From the IMG/VR virus record IMGVR_UViG_3300036985_006490, positions 1-64,000 of that record: DNA of 64,000 bases. One strand, written 5' to 3'. Positions 1 through 6,495 of the stretch are shown piece by piece. The position numbers and the translations under genes were made by a program. The notes under the pieces are model-generated. The model was not told the origin of the DNA. It saw only the letters and a program-made list of their open reading frames with translations, and searched no databases. The stretch is from a virus. How positions within the stretch are numbered: the stretch's first letter is position 1; every line of letters starts with the position of its first letter.

Positions 1-588
1 CAGTTGTAGTAATTTTTGGGAAAATGTTTTAGCATATCTGTTAACCAAATCCATATCATCTACGTCCTTTTGGTTTGATTCCATATACTTAATTACACCC
101 TCTATAATTTTATTTTTGGATTCCTCAACATTATCCAAAACTTCTTGGAAGTTTTCATCATCTTCCATATTTTCTCCATAGTATCTTTCAATATGTGATT
201 TACCCGCATATAATAATGGAGCTGCTCCAAACATATTAACAATTCCCGAGTCTCTAATTGTTGTTAGATATTTTCTAAACCATCTCCAATCAAAGTTATT
301 TAATAAGTCAGAGTTTTGAGTTAAAAATTCCCAACTTGGATTACGTTGTTCATCTATTTTTTCTGAAGGAACCTTTTTCCAAGCGTCGGTAGAACTAATC
401 AAACTTAGTTTATTACCATTATCCCAATCAACATTAATAATTTGTTCATCTGAATCAAACTCGAATGGGTCTCTTGCAACACCAGTAACTTGACCTGATG
501 TACCAGGAGGAACTCCAAGTTCTCCCTCCATGTGATAACATATAATTTTATCTCCGACTTTTAACGGTGGATTTAACGTCCCTTTCAT
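1..588 (-). CDS. Conserved phage hypothetical protein, cut by window edge
   Basis: An open frame runs from an ATG at 588 to the window edge without a stop, so at least 196 residues are present and the C-terminus is missing. The N-terminal part (KVGDKIICYHMEGE, then PGTSGQVTGV and INVDWDNGNKLSL) reads like a small beta-barrel, SH3/KOW-like. The rest is charged and helical. I do not recognise a function. It diverges from the tagged gene at 622, and each has its own TATTTAT box (this one at 593-599) directly before the start. Confidence 0.85.
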   Translation of the reverse strand, partial: MKGTLNPPLKVGDKIICYHMEGELGVPPGTSGQVTGVARDPFEFDSDEQIINVDWDNGNKLSLISSTDAWKKVPSEKIDEQRNPSWEFLTQNSDLLNNFDWRWFRKYLTTIRDSGIVNMFGAAPLLYAGKSHIERYYGENMEDDENFQEVLDNVEESKNKIIEGVIKYMESNQKDVDDMDLVNRYAKTFSQKLLQL

Positions 589-592
589 AACA

Positions 593-616
593 ATAAATAT
601 AAGTAATATATTTATA
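593..616. promoter_or_regulatory. Divergent pair of TATTTAT boxes
   Basis: ATAAATA at 593-599 (read TATTTAT on the minus strand) lies 4 bases before the ATG at 588, and TATTTATA at 609-616 lies 5 bases before the ATG at 622. The same box precedes about 40 starts in this window. It is likely a phage late promoter giving nearly leaderless mRNAs; that reading is inference. Confidence 0.55.
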
Positions 617-621
617 ATCAT

Positions 622-1242
622 ATGGAATTTTTAATTACAGAATCTCAATTAAGGGCACTTCTTACAGAAGAAGAGAAATCGATGCTTGGAACCTATATGA
701 AACGATTAAATACATTTACAAAACAAATTGTAAATCGGGCGTTCAAATCATACGGGATTAATTTAAGGATGCTTCTAACTTGGGGTACTGCAGTAGGTGG
801 ATTGGTACTTCCATTAGACCAATTTCTAAGAGACCAAAATTTCAATTTAACCGAAGACCAAAGAATGTTGGTTTTAGCTGGTTTAGCATTTTCATTATTT
901 TTTGAGACAAGAAGACCAACAATGAAATTATTTTCAGTGATTAAAGAAGAAGGACTGGAAGAAATTTTCAAAGTTGGGTTAAGAAAAGGAACACAATTAA
1001 AAAATGCCTTCTTAAACTTTATGTCCTCTGTGGGAGCGGGTTCTGTCGCTTTTATTGACACGATAGCATACAGTTTCATGATACCTATCATTACAGATAT
1101 TCAATCTGTCCTTATGGAAACACAAGATATTGATGAGGCGGCAATTTTGATTGCGGAAAGATTGATTGCGTCAGGTGTTGTATTGATGAGTTCTCAGGCT
1201 TTAATCGAAACAGTTAAGAAAGTTTTAGAAAAATTAAAGTAA
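622..1242 (+). CDS. Tagged membrane protein (IITES-type N-terminus)
   Basis: 206 residues beginning MEFLITESQLRALLTEEE, a variant of the recurrent N-terminal tag of this genome. After the tag come a basic region, then hydrophobic stretches near residues 52-65, 82-98, 135-160 and 180-197, so a multi-pass or membrane-active protein is likely. No known family recognised. It is transcribed from its own TATTTATA box and converges on the 1244-1630 gene with one base between the stop codons. Confidence 0.85.
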   Translation: MEFLITESQLRALLTEEEKSMLGTYMKRLNTFTKQIVNRAFKSYGINLRMLLTWGTAVGGLVLPLDQFLRDQNFNLTEDQRMLVLAGLAFSLFFETRRPTMKLFSVIKEEGLEEIFKVGLRKGTQLKNAFLNFMSSVGAGSVAFIDTIAYSFMIPIITDIQSVLMETQDIDEAAILIAERLIASGVVLMSSQALIETVKKVLEKLK

Positions 1243-1243
1243 G

Positions 1244-1630
1244 TTAATCTTTAACGTCAACCAAATTAACAATTTTTTTACAAGTTACAGAATAGTCAAG
1301 TCCAAAAACATTCAGAAAATTTGACAATAACTCTTGTATTTTATACCTAACTTCAAGATGTGGATCGGATGTTGATGTAATTGGAGTTTCTTCTCCAAAA
1401 TATTTTTTGAGTGTTCCCCAAAATCTATCTGATTGTTCATTAGATGGTAAGACATACAAAGTATATTCAATATACTCTTTCTTTTCTCCAAAAGTGATAT
1501 AGTAGTCTATTCCTGTAAGTTTTACTTTGAAATCAGTTTCAAAATTGAAATTGTCCTCGGCAAATAGTTGAAAGGTATGATTCTCCAAAAATTTATTTAT
1601 TCTATCCCACAACTTATCTGACTCTTCCAT
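1244..1630 (-). CDS. Hypothetical protein, 128 aa
   Basis: Soluble, acidic protein with alternating strands (FKVKLTGIDYYITFG, YIEYTLYVLPSN) and a helical C-terminus (YKIQELLSNFLNVFGLDY). The closing helix-then-'NVFGLDYSVT' layout resembles the C-terminal part of the expanded MFSLS/WFE family elsewhere in the window, but it has no tag. Start chosen at the first ATG of the frame. Function unknown. Confidence 0.75.
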   Translation of the reverse strand: MEESDKLWDRINKFLENHTFQLFAEDNFNFETDFKVKLTGIDYYITFGEKKEYIEYTLYVLPSNEQSDRFWGTLKKYFGEETPITSTSDPHLEVRYKIQELLSNFLNVFGLDYSVTCKKIVNLVDVKD

Positions 1631-1721
1631 ACTATTCTAATTATTTAATTTTGACCACCAATTGGGAACTGTATTGCTATATTAATTTTATTATAAATAC
1701 CACATAACTTTATCTTTGATA

Positions 1722-1733
1722 TATTTATTTATA
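1722..1733 (+). promoter_or_regulatory. TATTTATTTATA promoter-like box of the lysis operon
   Basis: TATTTATTTATA stands 70 bases before the 1804 start. A TATCTTTG (Bacteroidota -7 type) lies just upstream at 1711-1718 with TTTA 20 bases before it. The 1631-1803 gap holds no gene that I can see. Either or both could drive the lysis genes. Confidence 0.4.
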
Positions 1734-1803
1734 CCAAGATACTATCTGGATGATTTTCCAACGTCTTAGATTTAATAAATGGGATTAATCAAAAAAAATA
1801 AAA

Positions 1804-2106
1804 ATGGCGACAAGAAAAACCGTATTAGACTCTGCTGTTTCAACAGTAAAACCACCAATTACATTTAAGGAATTCTCGAAAGACCCTGTTAAAGGTCTCC
1901 TATTCATTGTGTTAATCGCAATTGGATACCTCTATGTAGATATCAAACTATCAAACAAAGAAATCGTTAGTAAACAAGATACTAAAATCGAATCTTTGGA
2001 AGGTAAGGTAACAGTACTTGTGGACCAAATTCGTAAATCTGATAGTACTTCCGCCTCATTGGCATCAAAAATTTCAGTTCTACAAGAACTAGGTAAAATA
2101 AAATAA
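1804..2106 (+). CDS. Single-TM coiled-coil protein of lysis cassette
   Basis: 100 residues: a cytoplasmic N-terminus, one strong membrane segment (GLLFIVLIAIGYLYVDI, about residues 30-47), then a charged coiled coil to the end. It opens a four-gene run ending in the GH19 endolysin. The next gene starts 2 bases after its stop. Topology and position fit a holin/antiholin or inner-membrane spanin part; sequence alone does not decide which. Confidence 0.8.
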   Translation: MATRKTVLDSAVSTVKPPITFKEFSKDPVKGLLFIVLIAIGYLYVDIKLSNKEIVSKQDTKIESLEGKVTVLVDQIRKSDSTSASLASKISVLQELGKIK

Positions 2107-2107
2107 G

Positions 2108-2440
2108 ATGAAATACTCGATACTACTTCTATTAATAGTGTTGGGATGTACATCACCAACGGAAACTAAAATCGAAAATAATGAAACATATTCATCAATT
2201 GATTCAATCATTAATCAAAGTAAAAAAACCCTTGTTGGACTTGATTCAACAATTAAAAGAACTGATTCTACCATCACAGGAAAAGTAGAAAAAACGGTTA
2301 AACAAATCTCGTCTTTAAAAGAAGAGAACACAAAATTAAAAAAAGAAAATGAAAATCTTAAAAATAAGCTTGACGATGCTACTGATGTTGGTCAGCCTTT
2401 CAAGCTACTCCCAGTATCCAACGGTAAAGACAATAGGTAA
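2108..2440 (+). CDS. Lipoprotein, coiled coil; outer-membrane spanin candidate
   Basis: 110 residues with a lipoprotein signal (LLLLIVLGC, Cys at about residue 14) and a long Ser/Thr/Lys-rich coiled coil ending in a heptad-like 'LKEENTKLKKENENLKNKL'. Its last 92 bases overlap, in another frame, the signal-peptide gene at 2349. A lipoprotein overlapping a second envelope protein beside an endolysin is the arrangement of two-component spanins (Rz/Rz1), so an outer-membrane spanin role is plausible but not proven. Confidence 0.8.
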   Translation: MKYSILLLLIVLGCTSPTETKIENNETYSSIDSIINQSKKTLVGLDSTIKRTDSTITGKVEKTVKQISSLKEENTKLKKENENLKNKLDDATDVGQPFKLLPVSNGKDNR

Positions 2441-2774
2441 AGATACTGTTGTTATTATGACTGTAAAACAAGGCGAAGACATTAACCAAAGATTTATTTT
2501 ACTGAATGATAGTATCAAAAAAGTTAATGTAAGCTTCGATAAATACAGGTTAGAAAACGGGCGGCGTTTACAAAAAGTTTATTCCGATTATAACCTCGAA
2601 TTAAACAATCACAAACAAATAAGAGCGGAGGCGGACAGTATCAAAAATCTCTATCTTCTTAACAAACAACTTTATACGAACGCTGAAGAAGATCATAAAA
2701 GGGAAGTTAGACATTTATTTGGTCTTGCAGTAATATCTTTTTTTGTTACAGTATTCGTTTCTCTCGGTATATAA
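2349..2774 (+). CDS. Envelope protein with coiled coil and C-terminal TM; spanin-like
   Basis: 141 residues. The N-terminus is a hydrophobic signal (LTMLLMLVSLSSYS, likely cleaved before Q). The middle is a long coiled coil (DSIKKVNVSFDKYRLENGRRLQKVY and onward), and the C-terminus is a membrane segment (LFGLAVISFFVTVFVSLGI). The start lies inside the upstream lipoprotein gene in a different frame. With the lipoprotein it makes a candidate envelope-spanning pair; here the membrane anchor would be C-terminal, opposite to classic i-spanins, so the assignment is tentative. Confidence 0.75.
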   Translation: MKILKISLTMLLMLVSLSSYSQYPTVKTIGKDTVVIMTVKQGEDINQRFILLNDSIKKVNVSFDKYRLENGRRLQKVYSDYNLELNNHKQIRAEADSIKNLYLLNKQLYTNAEEDHKREVRHLFGLAVISFFVTVFVSLGI

Positions 2775-2826
2775 ATGATGTATGTCCAATTTTCAAAATA
2801 AAAATATTTCTTTAAAAAATTAATTT

Positions 2827-3654
2827 ATGTTACTTAAAAAAGGTTCCAAAGGTGAAGAAGTAAAACAACTTCAATCAAAATTAGGTTTGGGAGCCGATGG
2901 TGTATTCGGTTCTGGTACAGAAACTGCGGTTAAAAAATGGCAAGCCGCTAATGGATTAACCGCTGACGGTGTTGTTGGTGAGGGTACTTGGACAAAGATG
3001 TTCGGATCGAAACAACTAATTACAGAACCATCGACTCCAATCGTTAATGCAGGTCCTTTGAAGTTAGAAAACCTTAAGGGTCACATTCCTGATGCGGTAA
3101 TCGCACAGATTCCTGACGCAGCAAAAAAATTCAACATTTCAAATCCACTAAGATTGGCACACTTTTTGGCACAAGCGAGTCATGAAAGTGCCGGATTCAA
3201 AGCAGTTCAAGAAAATCTTAACTATTCTGCCGATGGTTTGAAAAAAATATTTCCTAAATATTTTCCTGGAAACTTGGCAGAAGGCTACGCTAAAAATCCA
3301 GAAAAAATTGCTTCAAAAGTTTATGGAAGTAGAATGGGTAATGGTGATGAAACAACCAAAGAAGGTTTCAAGTTTAGAGGTCGTGGTTTCATACAATTGA
3401 CAGGTAAAGACAACTATACAAAATTCGCTAAATTTATTGGTGAAGATACAGTTGGAAATCCTGATTTAGTTGCAACAAAATATCCTTTGGCGTCTGCAGC
3501 GTTTTTCTTTGACTCAAATAAATTGTGGGACATTTGTGACAAAGGAGCGGATGACGCAACTGTAACGGCTGTAACAAAAAGAGTTAATGGTGGTACAATT
3601 GGACTTGCAGATAGAATCAAACACTTCAAAGAATATTTTGGATTGTTGAAATAA
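2827..3654 (+). CDS. Endolysin: peptidoglycan-binding domain plus GH19 chitinase-like domain
   Basis: 275 residues. Residues 1-58 are a PG_binding_1 repeat region (KGEEVKQLQSKLGL, ADGVFGSGTETAVKKWQ). From about residue 85 follows a GH19 lysozyme/chitinase fold with the catalytic-Glu segment LAQASHESAGF and the substrate-groove motif GRGFIQLTGKDNY. No signal peptide is visible, so release would depend on a holin. Unlike the second lysozyme of the window (26592-27593) it carries no N-terminal tag, which fits a lysis enzyme rather than a virion one. Confidence 0.95.
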   Translation: MLLKKGSKGEEVKQLQSKLGLGADGVFGSGTETAVKKWQAANGLTADGVVGEGTWTKMFGSKQLITEPSTPIVNAGPLKLENLKGHIPDAVIAQIPDAAKKFNISNPLRLAHFLAQASHESAGFKAVQENLNYSADGLKKIFPKYFPGNLAEGYAKNPEKIASKVYGSRMGNGDETTKEGFKFRGRGFIQLTGKDNYTKFAKFIGEDTVGNPDLVATKYPLASAAFFFDSNKLWDICDKGADDATVTAVTKRVNGGTIGLADRIKHFKEYFGLLK

Positions 3655-3725
3655 GGAAGTCAAAAATAAACCACAACAATTTTAATTATTTATTCTTGTG
3701 GGTTTCGCAGAGTAAATTTTTATTG

Positions 3726-3733
3726 TATCTTTG
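3726..3733 (+). promoter_or_regulatory. TATCTTTG -7 box
   Basis: A Bacteroidota-type -7 element 16 bases before the 3750 start, with TTT-C about 19 bases upstream as a weak -33. Confidence 0.4.
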
Positions 3734-3749
3734 TTGTAAATAAATAACC

Positions 3750-3989
3750 ATGATGACAATGAATATGACTTCCGCAATCAAAGATTTCAAGTGGGTAATC
3801 AAACTACTCAAATCTTCAAAAAGTAAAGAACATTTGGATACAACACTTCGGTGTTTTAATCTTTGGGAAAACAAGCACACCAAAGAAATACTCACTGATG
3901 CGGATGCTGACGCAGTAAAGTATATGAGATATCAATTTTGGTGTTTTTTCAAAAATAAAAATTCAAGATTTGAAATCTTAGTAAAGTAG
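3750..3989 (+). CDS. Small basic hypothetical protein, 79 aa
   Basis: A mainly helical, Lys- and aromatic-rich protein (FKWVIKLLKSSKSKEHLD, KYMRYQFWCFFKNK). It is flanked by a -7 type promoter and by a strong terminator at 4094-4119, so it seems a single-gene unit. The true start may be either of two in-frame ATGs at the beginning. No family recognised. Confidence 0.7.
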   Translation: MMTMNMTSAIKDFKWVIKLLKSSKSKEHLDTTLRCFNLWENKHTKEILTDADADAVKYMRYQFWCFFKNKNSRFEILVK

Positions 3990-4093
3990 AAAAAATTACT
4001 CTGTGGATACTGTGAACCGAATTTTTTTGAAAATTCATATATTTATTAACACAATCGCTCACAAAGTGAGTGTTCTCATATATCCCTTTATTT

Positions 4094-4119
4094 AAGACCC
4101 ACATTTTTTGGTGGGTCTT
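4094..4119. terminator. Hairpin terminator
   Basis: AAGACCCAC and GTGGGTCTT form a stem with a T-rich loop followed by a T-run. The 3' half of the hairpin overlaps the -33 element of the next promoter, so termination and re-initiation are packed together. Confidence 0.75.
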
Positions 4120-4138
4120 ATTTTTTTTACTATATTTG
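4107..4138 (+). promoter_or_regulatory. Bacteroidota-type promoter TTTG-N20-TATATTTG
   Basis: TTTG at 4107-4110, exactly 20 bases, then TATATTTG at 4131-4138. It sits 19 bases before the start of the 4158 gene and matches the host consensus TTTG-N19/21-TAnnTTTG. Confidence 0.75.
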
Positions 4139-4157
4139 TATATTAAATCTAAAGACT

Positions 4158-4658
4158 ATGAACTGGCAAAGCCTCACTTATCCAATCCGAAGAAAATACC
4201 AACAAATCAAACGAGTAATCGACTTTTTACCGATTATTTGGAATGGATTTGATTTTGACTACATCTATTCCATTCAACTTTTCAAGAAACAATTGGAAAG
4301 ACAAGCAAAATTCTTTGAATCAGGTAAATCATATTCAGATAGGTCAAAACAAGATGCGTCAAGAATCAGAACCGCAATCCGTTTGATGGATAAAGTTTAT
4401 GATGAAGAATATTCCACAGAATGGCCTGATATACTCAGAGAGAAATACGGGGATGATGTATTAAATTGGGATTGGGAAGAAACAAGTCAAGGAAGTGGGT
4501 TATCTTATCACAGATGGAAGTATGAAAGTTGGGATAACGCCGAAGAAATCAGACAAGTGAAACTCGACCTGATTAGTAAAGGGGAAGCAAAACAAAAGAA
4601 AGCCGAAGAATTAGTTTGGAAATTTATAGGGCACAATATTCGTTACTGGTGGGATTGA
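4158..4658 (+). CDS. Conserved phage hypothetical protein, 166 aa
   Basis: Helical protein with a Trp-rich end (LVWKFIGHNIRYWWD). I have seen this kind of C-terminus in many large-phage hypothetical proteins, but no function is known to me. It begins an operon: the next gene starts one base after its stop, and the third overlaps by ATGA. Confidence 0.85.
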   Translation: MNWQSLTYPIRRKYQQIKRVIDFLPIIWNGFDFDYIYSIQLFKKQLERQAKFFESGKSYSDRSKQDASRIRTAIRLMDKVYDEEYSTEWPDILREKYGDDVLNWDWEETSQGSGLSYHRWKYESWDNAEEIRQVKLDLISKGEAKQKKAEELVWKFIGHNIRYWWD

Positions 4659-4659
4659 T

Positions 4660-4791
4660 ATGAAAATATACGAAATTTACGGACAAATCTATATTTTTCC
4701 ATTTGTAAAAATAACCCATACCAAAAAACTCAATGGTGATTTAGAACTAATTATTGGTTGGTTAAAATGGGAATTAACAATAAGATTATGA
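4660..4791 (+). CDS. Small protein, 43 aa, in phosphoesterase operon
   Basis: ATG one base after the upstream stop; 43 codons ending in a TGA that overlaps the ATG of the phosphoesterase (ATGA). Composition is hydrophobic and aromatic with strand-like segments (KIYEIYGQIYIFPFVKI, LELIIGWLKWELTI). The tight coupling on both sides is the main evidence that it is a real gene. Confidence 0.7.
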   Translation: MKIYEIYGQIYIFPFVKITHTKKLNGDLELIIGWLKWELTIRL

Positions 4792-5468
4792 AAAAGAAAA
4801 TAACATTCATCTCTGACACTCACAACAAACACAAACACCTTACAAGTAAGGGGATGGGAAACATATTGGGTAATGGTGATATTCTTGTCCATGCCGGTGA
4901 CTGCACAAGTATGGGATACAAACATGAAATCAATGGGTTTTTAGATTGGTTTTCAGATACTGATTTCAAACATAAAATCTTTATTGCCGGAAATCACGAT
5001 TTTGGTTTTGAACAACAAACCGATATCGAACAAGAATACAAAGATAAGGGGGTAACTTATCTTTTTGATAATGATGTTACTATTGATGGAATCAAATTTT
5101 ATGGTAGTCCTTGGCAACCTGAATTTCATAATTGGGCGTTCAATCTTCCAAGAGGAGAAGAATTGGCAGCAAAATGGGAAAAAATTCCCGATGATGTCGA
5201 CATCCTAATCACTCACGGGCCAGCATACGGTATTTTGGATTACGCTCCGATCGGAGGTCGTGTCGGTTGTGAAGAATTATATCGTAAAATCGTGGAGGTT
5301 AAACCAAAAATTCACGTTTGTGGTCACATCCATGATGGTTACGGTCAAAAGACAATGGGTGGAATTGAATTTCTAAATGCATCTGTTCTTAACGATAGAT
5401 ACGAATATGCTCACAAACCTATTGTTGTGGAGTATGATACAGAAACAAAAGAAATTACTTATATTTGA
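4788..5468 (+). CDS. Calcineurin-like metallophosphoesterase
   Basis: 226 residues from the ATG at 4788; the upstream in-frame ATG lies inside the 43-aa gene. All metal-binding blocks are visible: ISDTHNKH (D, H), GDILVHAGDC (GD-x-VH-x-GD), IAGNHD (GNHD), ILITHGP and VCGHIHDG. It is a cytosolic two-metal phosphodiesterase or phosphatase; the substrate is unknown. The next gene encodes a receiver-like domain associated in the literature with cyclic-phosphate processing, which makes an RNA or cyclic-nucleotide phosphate substrate worth considering. Confidence 0.93.
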   Translation: MKKKITFISDTHNKHKHLTSKGMGNILGNGDILVHAGDCTSMGYKHEINGFLDWFSDTDFKHKIFIAGNHDFGFEQQTDIEQEYKDKGVTYLFDNDVTIDGIKFYGSPWQPEFHNWAFNLPRGEELAAKWEKIPDDVDILITHGPAYGILDYAPIGGRVGCEELYRKIVEVKPKIHVCGHIHDGYGQKTMGGIEFLNASVLNDRYEYAHKPIVVEYDTETKEITYI

Positions 5469-5471
5469 ACT

Positions 5472-5897
5472 ATGGGAAAAAATTTAATCTCTTATCGTAT
5501 CTATCTCGATGACATTCGTACGCCAATAGAAAATGATTGGGAAATTGCAAGAAATTATGACCAATTCGTAGAAATAATCCGAAGGTTGGGATTAGATAAT
5601 ATCGAAGTAATTTCTTTGGATCATGATTTGGACGATTCAGCCATCGCAGAATATTACGCAAACGCCAAACCAAACAATATGTTAAATTATGACAACATAT
5701 TGGAAAAAACTGGAATGGACTGTTGTAAGTTCTTGGTTGAGGAAAGTATGAACACAAACATTTCTTTACCTCAGGTTTACATTCATTCATCTAATCCTCC
5801 AGGTAGAGAAAATATGATGAGTTTGATTAACAATTATTTAAAAAGTTGTGGATTACCCGAAACCTGTGAAAGAAGAATTACAAAATTCACTGTATAA
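5472..5897 (+). CDS. Receiver-like domain protein of the cyclic-phosphate-processing (cREC) type
   Basis: 141 residues with YLDDIRTP near the start and VISLDHDLDD in the middle. These are the acidic signatures of small stand-alone receiver-like proteins annotated as cyclic-phosphate-processing receiver domains. It follows the phosphoesterase by 3 bases. The family assignment is from motif memory and carries moderate certainty; an enzymatic role is not established. Confidence 0.7.
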   Translation: MGKNLISYRIYLDDIRTPIENDWEIARNYDQFVEIIRRLGLDNIEVISLDHDLDDSAIAEYYANAKPNNMLNYDNILEKTGMDCCKFLVEESMNTNISLPQVYIHSSNPPGRENMMSLINNYLKSCGLPETCERRITKFTV

Positions 5898-5898
5898 A

Positions 5899-5924
5899 AA
5901 AAAGATGGAGAAATCCATCTTTTT
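5899..5924. terminator. Bidirectional terminator
   Basis: Stem AAAAAGATGGA / TCCATCTTTTT with a GAAA tetraloop lies exactly between the converging 5472-5897 and 5923-6135 genes, with A-run and T-run on either side. Confidence 0.85.
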
Positions 5925-6135
5925 ATTTTTTAACTCGAGTCTGTTTTCTTGATTCTTTTGCCAAGTCACCCAAAGTTTTCTTTTTCTGTTCTGTCGGGTG
6001 TTTGAATCCTGGTTTGTATCTAAATTCTACCGATATTGGTCCATTTTTGTAAATATCGGAATTGTACTTGAATACCGACACTGATTCCTCATCCTCATAA
6101 GTAATTTCCCACTTTGTAGTTCCTGATGTTTTCAT
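5923..6135 (-). CDS. Small hypothetical protein, 70 aa
   Basis: Start set at the ATG at 6135 (MKTSGTTKWEITY) because TATATTTG lies at 6140-6147 just upstream; a longer frame would begin inside the promoter. The N-terminal half is strand-rich (SVSVFKYNSDIYKNGPISVEFRY), and the C-terminus is Lys/Arg-rich. Function unknown. Confidence 0.75.
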   Translation of the reverse strand: MKTSGTTKWEITYEDEESVSVFKYNSDIYKNGPISVEFRYKPGFKHPTEQKKKTLGDLAKESRKQTRVKK

Positions 6136-6139
6136 ATGA

Positions 6140-6147
6140 CAAATATA
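6140..6147 (-). promoter_or_regulatory. TATATTTG -7 box
   Basis: Host-type -7 element only 4 bases before the ATG at 6135, implying an almost leaderless transcript. The -33 position reads ATTT rather than TTTG. Confidence 0.5.
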
Positions 6148-6164
6148 CTTAATTTTTTCTAAAT

Positions 6165-6193
6165 AAAAAATCCCCACTTTTTCGGGTGGGGAT
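6165..6193 (-). terminator. Terminator after holin-like gene
   Basis: TCCCCAC (6171-6177) pairs with GTGGGGA (6186-6192). On the minus strand the hairpin is followed by a T-run, just past the stop of the 6202-6453 gene. Confidence 0.85.
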
Positions 6194-6201
6194 TAGTTAA
6201 T

Positions 6202-6453
6202 TTACTCTTCGATTTGGTCTGACTTTCCTTTGTTAATCCATTTGTCGACTGACCCGATTCCGAAGGAACCAAGAACTAACCATAAGAAGGCATTAAAGAT
6301 GAATTCGTTTATCACTAGGTCTTTGCCTAAAGTTCCGGTTACAATATCCGCAATAGCGAATCCTGTCATCATTACAAACGCCATAAATCCTACGACGCTT
6401 TTTTCATTGATTGTGTTGTTGTCATCAAACAACTGAGATAAGAATTTTTTCAT
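6202..6453 (-). CDS. Small two-TM protein, holin-like
   Basis: 83 residues: an acidic N-terminus (FDDNNTINEKS), two membrane segments (VVGFMAFVMMTGFAIADIV and FNAFLWLVLGSFGIGSV) and a charged tail (KSDQIEE). Size and topology are those of phage holins, and it lies next to the tail-adhesin genes. An ATAAATA box is at 6478-6484. The lysis cassette at 1.8-3.7 kb offers another holin candidate, so the role is uncertain. Confidence 0.8.
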   Translation of the reverse strand: MKKFLSQLFDDNNTINEKSVVGFMAFVMMTGFAIADIVTGTLGKDLVINEFIFNAFLWLVLGSFGIGSVDKWINKGKSDQIEE

Positions 6454-6495
6454 AGTATATTGGTAATTTACTTACCAATAAATATCTAAAAATTT

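Noticed and set aside
4070-4252. 60-residue plus-strand frame
   Set aside because: It runs through a terminator hairpin and a promoter into the real 4158 gene in another frame.
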